A DNA stretch of 64,000 nt from Bacteroidales bacterium. Its GTDB lineage: Bacteria; Bacteroidota; Bacteroidia; Bacteroidales; ML635J-15. Position 1 is the first letter of the stretch; the number at the start of each line of letters is the position of its first letter. The stretch lies in the NCBI GenBank assembly GCA_003249955.1, contig QKHS01000015.1, positions 1 through 64,000 on the forward strand, read 5' to 3'. Positions 62,078 to 64,000 of the stretch are shown piece by piece. A model generated the notes under the pieces. That model saw nothing but the letters and a program-made list of their open reading frames with translations. It made no database searches and was not told the origin of the DNA. Position numbers and translations under genes: made by a program.

Positions 62078-62085
62078 TACATTTG
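62078..62085 (+). promoter_or_regulatory. -7 promoter element of the OmpH-like gene
   Basis: TACATTTG fits TAnnTTTG, 22 bases before the ATG at 62108. Confidence 0.55.
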
Positions 62086-62107
62086 TAAAAACTAAATACA
62101 AAAACAT

Positions 62108-62743
62108 ATGGAAAATTCAAAATTCTCAAAAATCTCTCTCGTTATTAGTGGTATTGCATTGGCTACAAGTATTGTTGTATTGATTATTTCGTTTACAGGA
62201 AATAAAGGCGGAACAACAAACAGTAACCCGAATCCGGGTGCAATTACAAAAGATTCTTCGGGACTTGTAAATATCGCATATGTAAATCTTGACACTCTTT
62301 TACTGGAATATAAATATTCAATTAAATTAAACGAAGATTTTCTGACCGAACAGGCCAAAGCAAAAGGAAATCTGGAAGCCAGAATGAAAGCTTTTGAAAC
62401 AAAATACAATGCTTTCCAGGAAAAAGCACGCCTCGGCAGCTTTATTTCTCAGGCAAGTATGGAATCGCAACAAAACGAACTCGTTCAGGAACAAAACAAT
62501 ATACAGAAACTGCAGGAAGATCTCAGTCAGCAACTTATGGATCAGCAAACTGCTCTTAACGCTGAATTATATGATACTGTTATGAATTTCGTTAAAGAAT
62601 ACAATAAAGACGGCCGCTACATGTTAATTCTGGGGAATGCAGCAGGCAGCAGCATTTTATATGCGGAATCAGGAATGGATATTACCCGCGACGTTTTGGA
62701 ACAATTGAACGAAAGATATGCAAAAACACAGGCTGGACAATAG
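62108..62743 (+). CDS. OmpH/Skp-like periplasmic chaperone, membrane-anchored
   Basis: A 211-residue protein with an N-terminal hydrophobic helix (about 10-32) lacking a clear signal-peptidase site, then NIAYVNLDTLLLEYKYS, the usual first strand of OmpH/Skp, and a long coiled-coil arm rich in Gln, Glu and Lys (about 80-150). It ends with a second strand region (GRYMLILGNAAGSSILYAE). Skp-like proteins hold unfolded outer-membrane proteins in the periplasm; here it may remain membrane-tethered. It is six bases upstream of the glycosyltransferase gene. Confidence 0.85.
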   Translation: MENSKFSKISLVISGIALATSIVVLIISFTGNKGGTTNSNPNPGAITKDSSGLVNIAYVNLDTLLLEYKYSIKLNEDFLTEQAKAKGNLEARMKAFETKYNAFQEKARLGSFISQASMESQQNELVQEQNNIQKLQEDLSQQLMDQQTALNAELYDTVMNFVKEYNKDGRYMLILGNAAGSSILYAESGMDITRDVLEQLNERYAKTQAGQ

Positions 62744-62749
62744 TCTGAT

Positions 62750-64000
62750 ATGAGCTTTACCGGAAATTACTTCGGACGGTTTAACGCCGGAGAAAAAATA
62801 TTTAACAATAATCCCTGTCATGACACAGGGATTATTGTTGTTATACCATGCTATAACGATCATTTTATCTTTAACACCCTAAAATCACTTGATAACGCTA
62901 AACCGGCATCTGTAAAAACAGAAGTTATTGTGATTGTAAATTCAGGCGAAAACACCTCCTCCGAAATTGTAAATGCAAACCGTGATATTTTCCGTAAACT
63001 GCTTTCAAATCAAGCCTCAGAAACATATAATAACTTCAAATTGCTTGTTCATAATGTTGAAAACACTCCTAAGAAAAAAGCAGGTGTAGGTCACGCCAGA
63101 AAAACGGGAATGGACGAGGCTATACACCGTTTCAACTCAATAAACAATCCCGGTGGAATAATTGCATCTCTGGATGCCGATTGTCTTGTAAGTGAAAACT
63201 ACTTTCAGGAAATAGAAAATTATTTTATCAATAACCCCGGGTCAGGAGCCTGCACATTGCAGTTCAGGCATAATTTTGATTATACGGTTTATAGTAATGA
63301 GATTATTTCTGCATGTATGCTATACGAGATTTATCTCCGGTATTTCAGATTATCCCTGCAATATTGCGGATTTCCATATCCGTTGCATACAATAGGTTCG
63401 TGCTTTTGTGTAAATGCCGGAACTTATGTAAAAGCAGGCGGAATGTCTCAGCGTCAGGGCGGAGAAGATTTTTACTTTCTGCATAAGCTGGCCCCTATGA
63501 CTAAAGTAGGTAAAATTAATAAAGCTGTTGTATTCCCGTCTCCGCGAATTTCCGACAGAGTTCCTTTCGGTACAGGCCCTGCTGTAAATAAAATTATCAG
63601 CGAAAAAACTTATAATGTCTATAACTTTGAGCTTTTTACAATTCTTAAGAAATACTATTCAGTGTTCGTAATTCTTTACAGCACAGAAAACATATCTTCA
63701 GTTATACCGGAAGAGATAATTGATTTTTATGGTAAAACAGAAATTGAAGTTATAATAAAAGAGTGTAAAGACAATACCGGCAATTTGCAGGCATTCAACA
63801 AACGTATGTTTTCAAAATTTGATGCTTTTTTTGCCGTCAGGTTTTTAAACTCATTTGATACAAACAGTAAGTTCCCTCCTGTCGATATTATAACAGCCGC
63901 AAAACAACTTTTCGAAACAACACTAACAAAATCTGATTACAACAGTATTGAAGAATTGTATAGTTTAATGGTGAAAGCAGATGAATGTGATCCTGCATAG
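62750..64000 (+). CDS. Family 2-like glycosyltransferase
   Basis: A 416-residue protein whose TAG is the last codon of the window, so it is complete. The GT-A fold is seen as GIIVVIPCYNDHFIFNTL (nucleotide-sugar site), a basic GVGHARKTGMDEAI segment, ASLDADCLVSENYF with the metal-binding DxD, and MSQRQGGEDFYFLHKLA containing a catalytic-type acidic ED. There is no membrane helix. The donor and acceptor are unknown; an envelope glycan role is inferred. It probably shares a transcript with the OmpH-like gene. Confidence 0.82.
   Translation: MSFTGNYFGRFNAGEKIFNNNPCHDTGIIVVIPCYNDHFIFNTLKSLDNAKPASVKTEVIVIVNSGENTSSEIVNANRDIFRKLLSNQASETYNNFKLLVHNVENTPKKKAGVGHARKTGMDEAIHRFNSINNPGGIIASLDADCLVSENYFQEIENYFINNPGSGACTLQFRHNFDYTVYSNEIISACMLYEIYLRYFRLSLQYCGFPYPLHTIGSCFCVNAGTYVKAGGMSQRQGGEDFYFLHKLAPMTKVGKINKAVVFPSPRISDRVPFGTGPAVNKIISEKTYNVYNFELFTILKKYYSVFVILYSTENISSVIPEEIIDFYGKTEIEVIIKECKDNTGNLQAFNKRMFSKFDAFFAVRFLNSFDTNSKFPPVDIITAAKQLFETTLTKSDYNSIEELYSLMVKADECDPA

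Noticed and set aside
1-64000. Prophage, insertion sequences, tRNA or rRNA genes
   Set aside because: No transposase, integrase or phage structural motifs, and no tRNA-like cloverleaf or rRNA sequence was recognised on either strand.

Overview
The window looks like a chromosomal segment of an anaerobic or fermentative member of the Bacteroidota. It is AT-rich. Promoters repeatedly match the Bacteroidota -7 element TAnnTTTG, and it has a TonB-dependent receptor and two giant secreted proteins with type IX secretion (T9SS) C-terminal sorting domains. Having T9SS sorting domains together with NAD-linked hydrogenases suggests a Bacteroidales/Marinilabiliales-type organism; this placement is inference.

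Layout. (1) 1-4427: NiFe-hydrogenase maturation genes: the tail of hypD, then hypE, hypA, a His-rich hypB and a His-rich NicO/UreH-like nickel transporter. A Rex-family regulator and an overlapping unknown small gene follow. (2) 4428-8258: a long promoter/leader region and a trimeric [FeFe] hydrogenase operon, hydC-hydB-hydA. (3) 8259-12096: a TonB-dependent receptor, a repeat-filled spacer, and an exported protein joining a nucleoside-hydrolase-like domain to an FmdE-like domain. (4) 12198-17248, minus strand: a hoxEF-U-Y-H-type NAD-linked [NiFe] hydrogenase with its maturation protease. (5) 17249-25688: a divergent promoter region, a secreted YD-repeat-like protein, LemA, and a minus-strand run of rsmA, mgtE, an M28 peptidase and a HAD phosphatase, followed by two flippase-like membrane proteins. 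(6) 25971-43080: two related giant T9SS surface proteins (3043 and 2547 aa). (7) 43217-53805: an outer-membrane barrel and beta-helix lipoprotein pair, a TtcA-like PP-loop enzyme, a small lipoprotein, a RecB/AddA-like helicase-nuclease, a methyltransferase, a translationally coupled lipoprotein/radical-SAM-SPASM pair, and CheR. (8) 53808-64000: two large hybrid histidine kinases, RlmD, an OmpH/Skp-like protein and a family 2 glycosyltransferase.

How it fits together. The first 17.7 kb reads as one redox/hydrogen island. Two NAD(P)H-linked hydrogenases, one [FeFe] and one [NiFe], are encoded with Ni insertion and supply genes and a Rex homologue. Palindromes of the form TTGTTAA-N4-TTAACAA lie upstream of hydCBA, the TonB receptor, the hox operon and the secreted protein at 17687. 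This implies one regulon covering both hydrogenases and an outer-membrane uptake system. The hydC and TonB promoters share an extended motif and exactly the same distance from the palindrome to the -7 element.

The most unusual points are: both NuoE-like domains have lost most [2Fe-2S] ligands; HydB lacks its ferredoxin extension; the Rex homologue has a glycine-poor dinucleotide loop; a potentially structured leader precedes hydC; the nucleoside hydrolase/FmdE fusion; and the lipoprotein/radical-SAM pair. No tRNA, rRNA, CRISPR array, insertion sequence or prophage was seen. All family names come from reading motifs; no database search was made.
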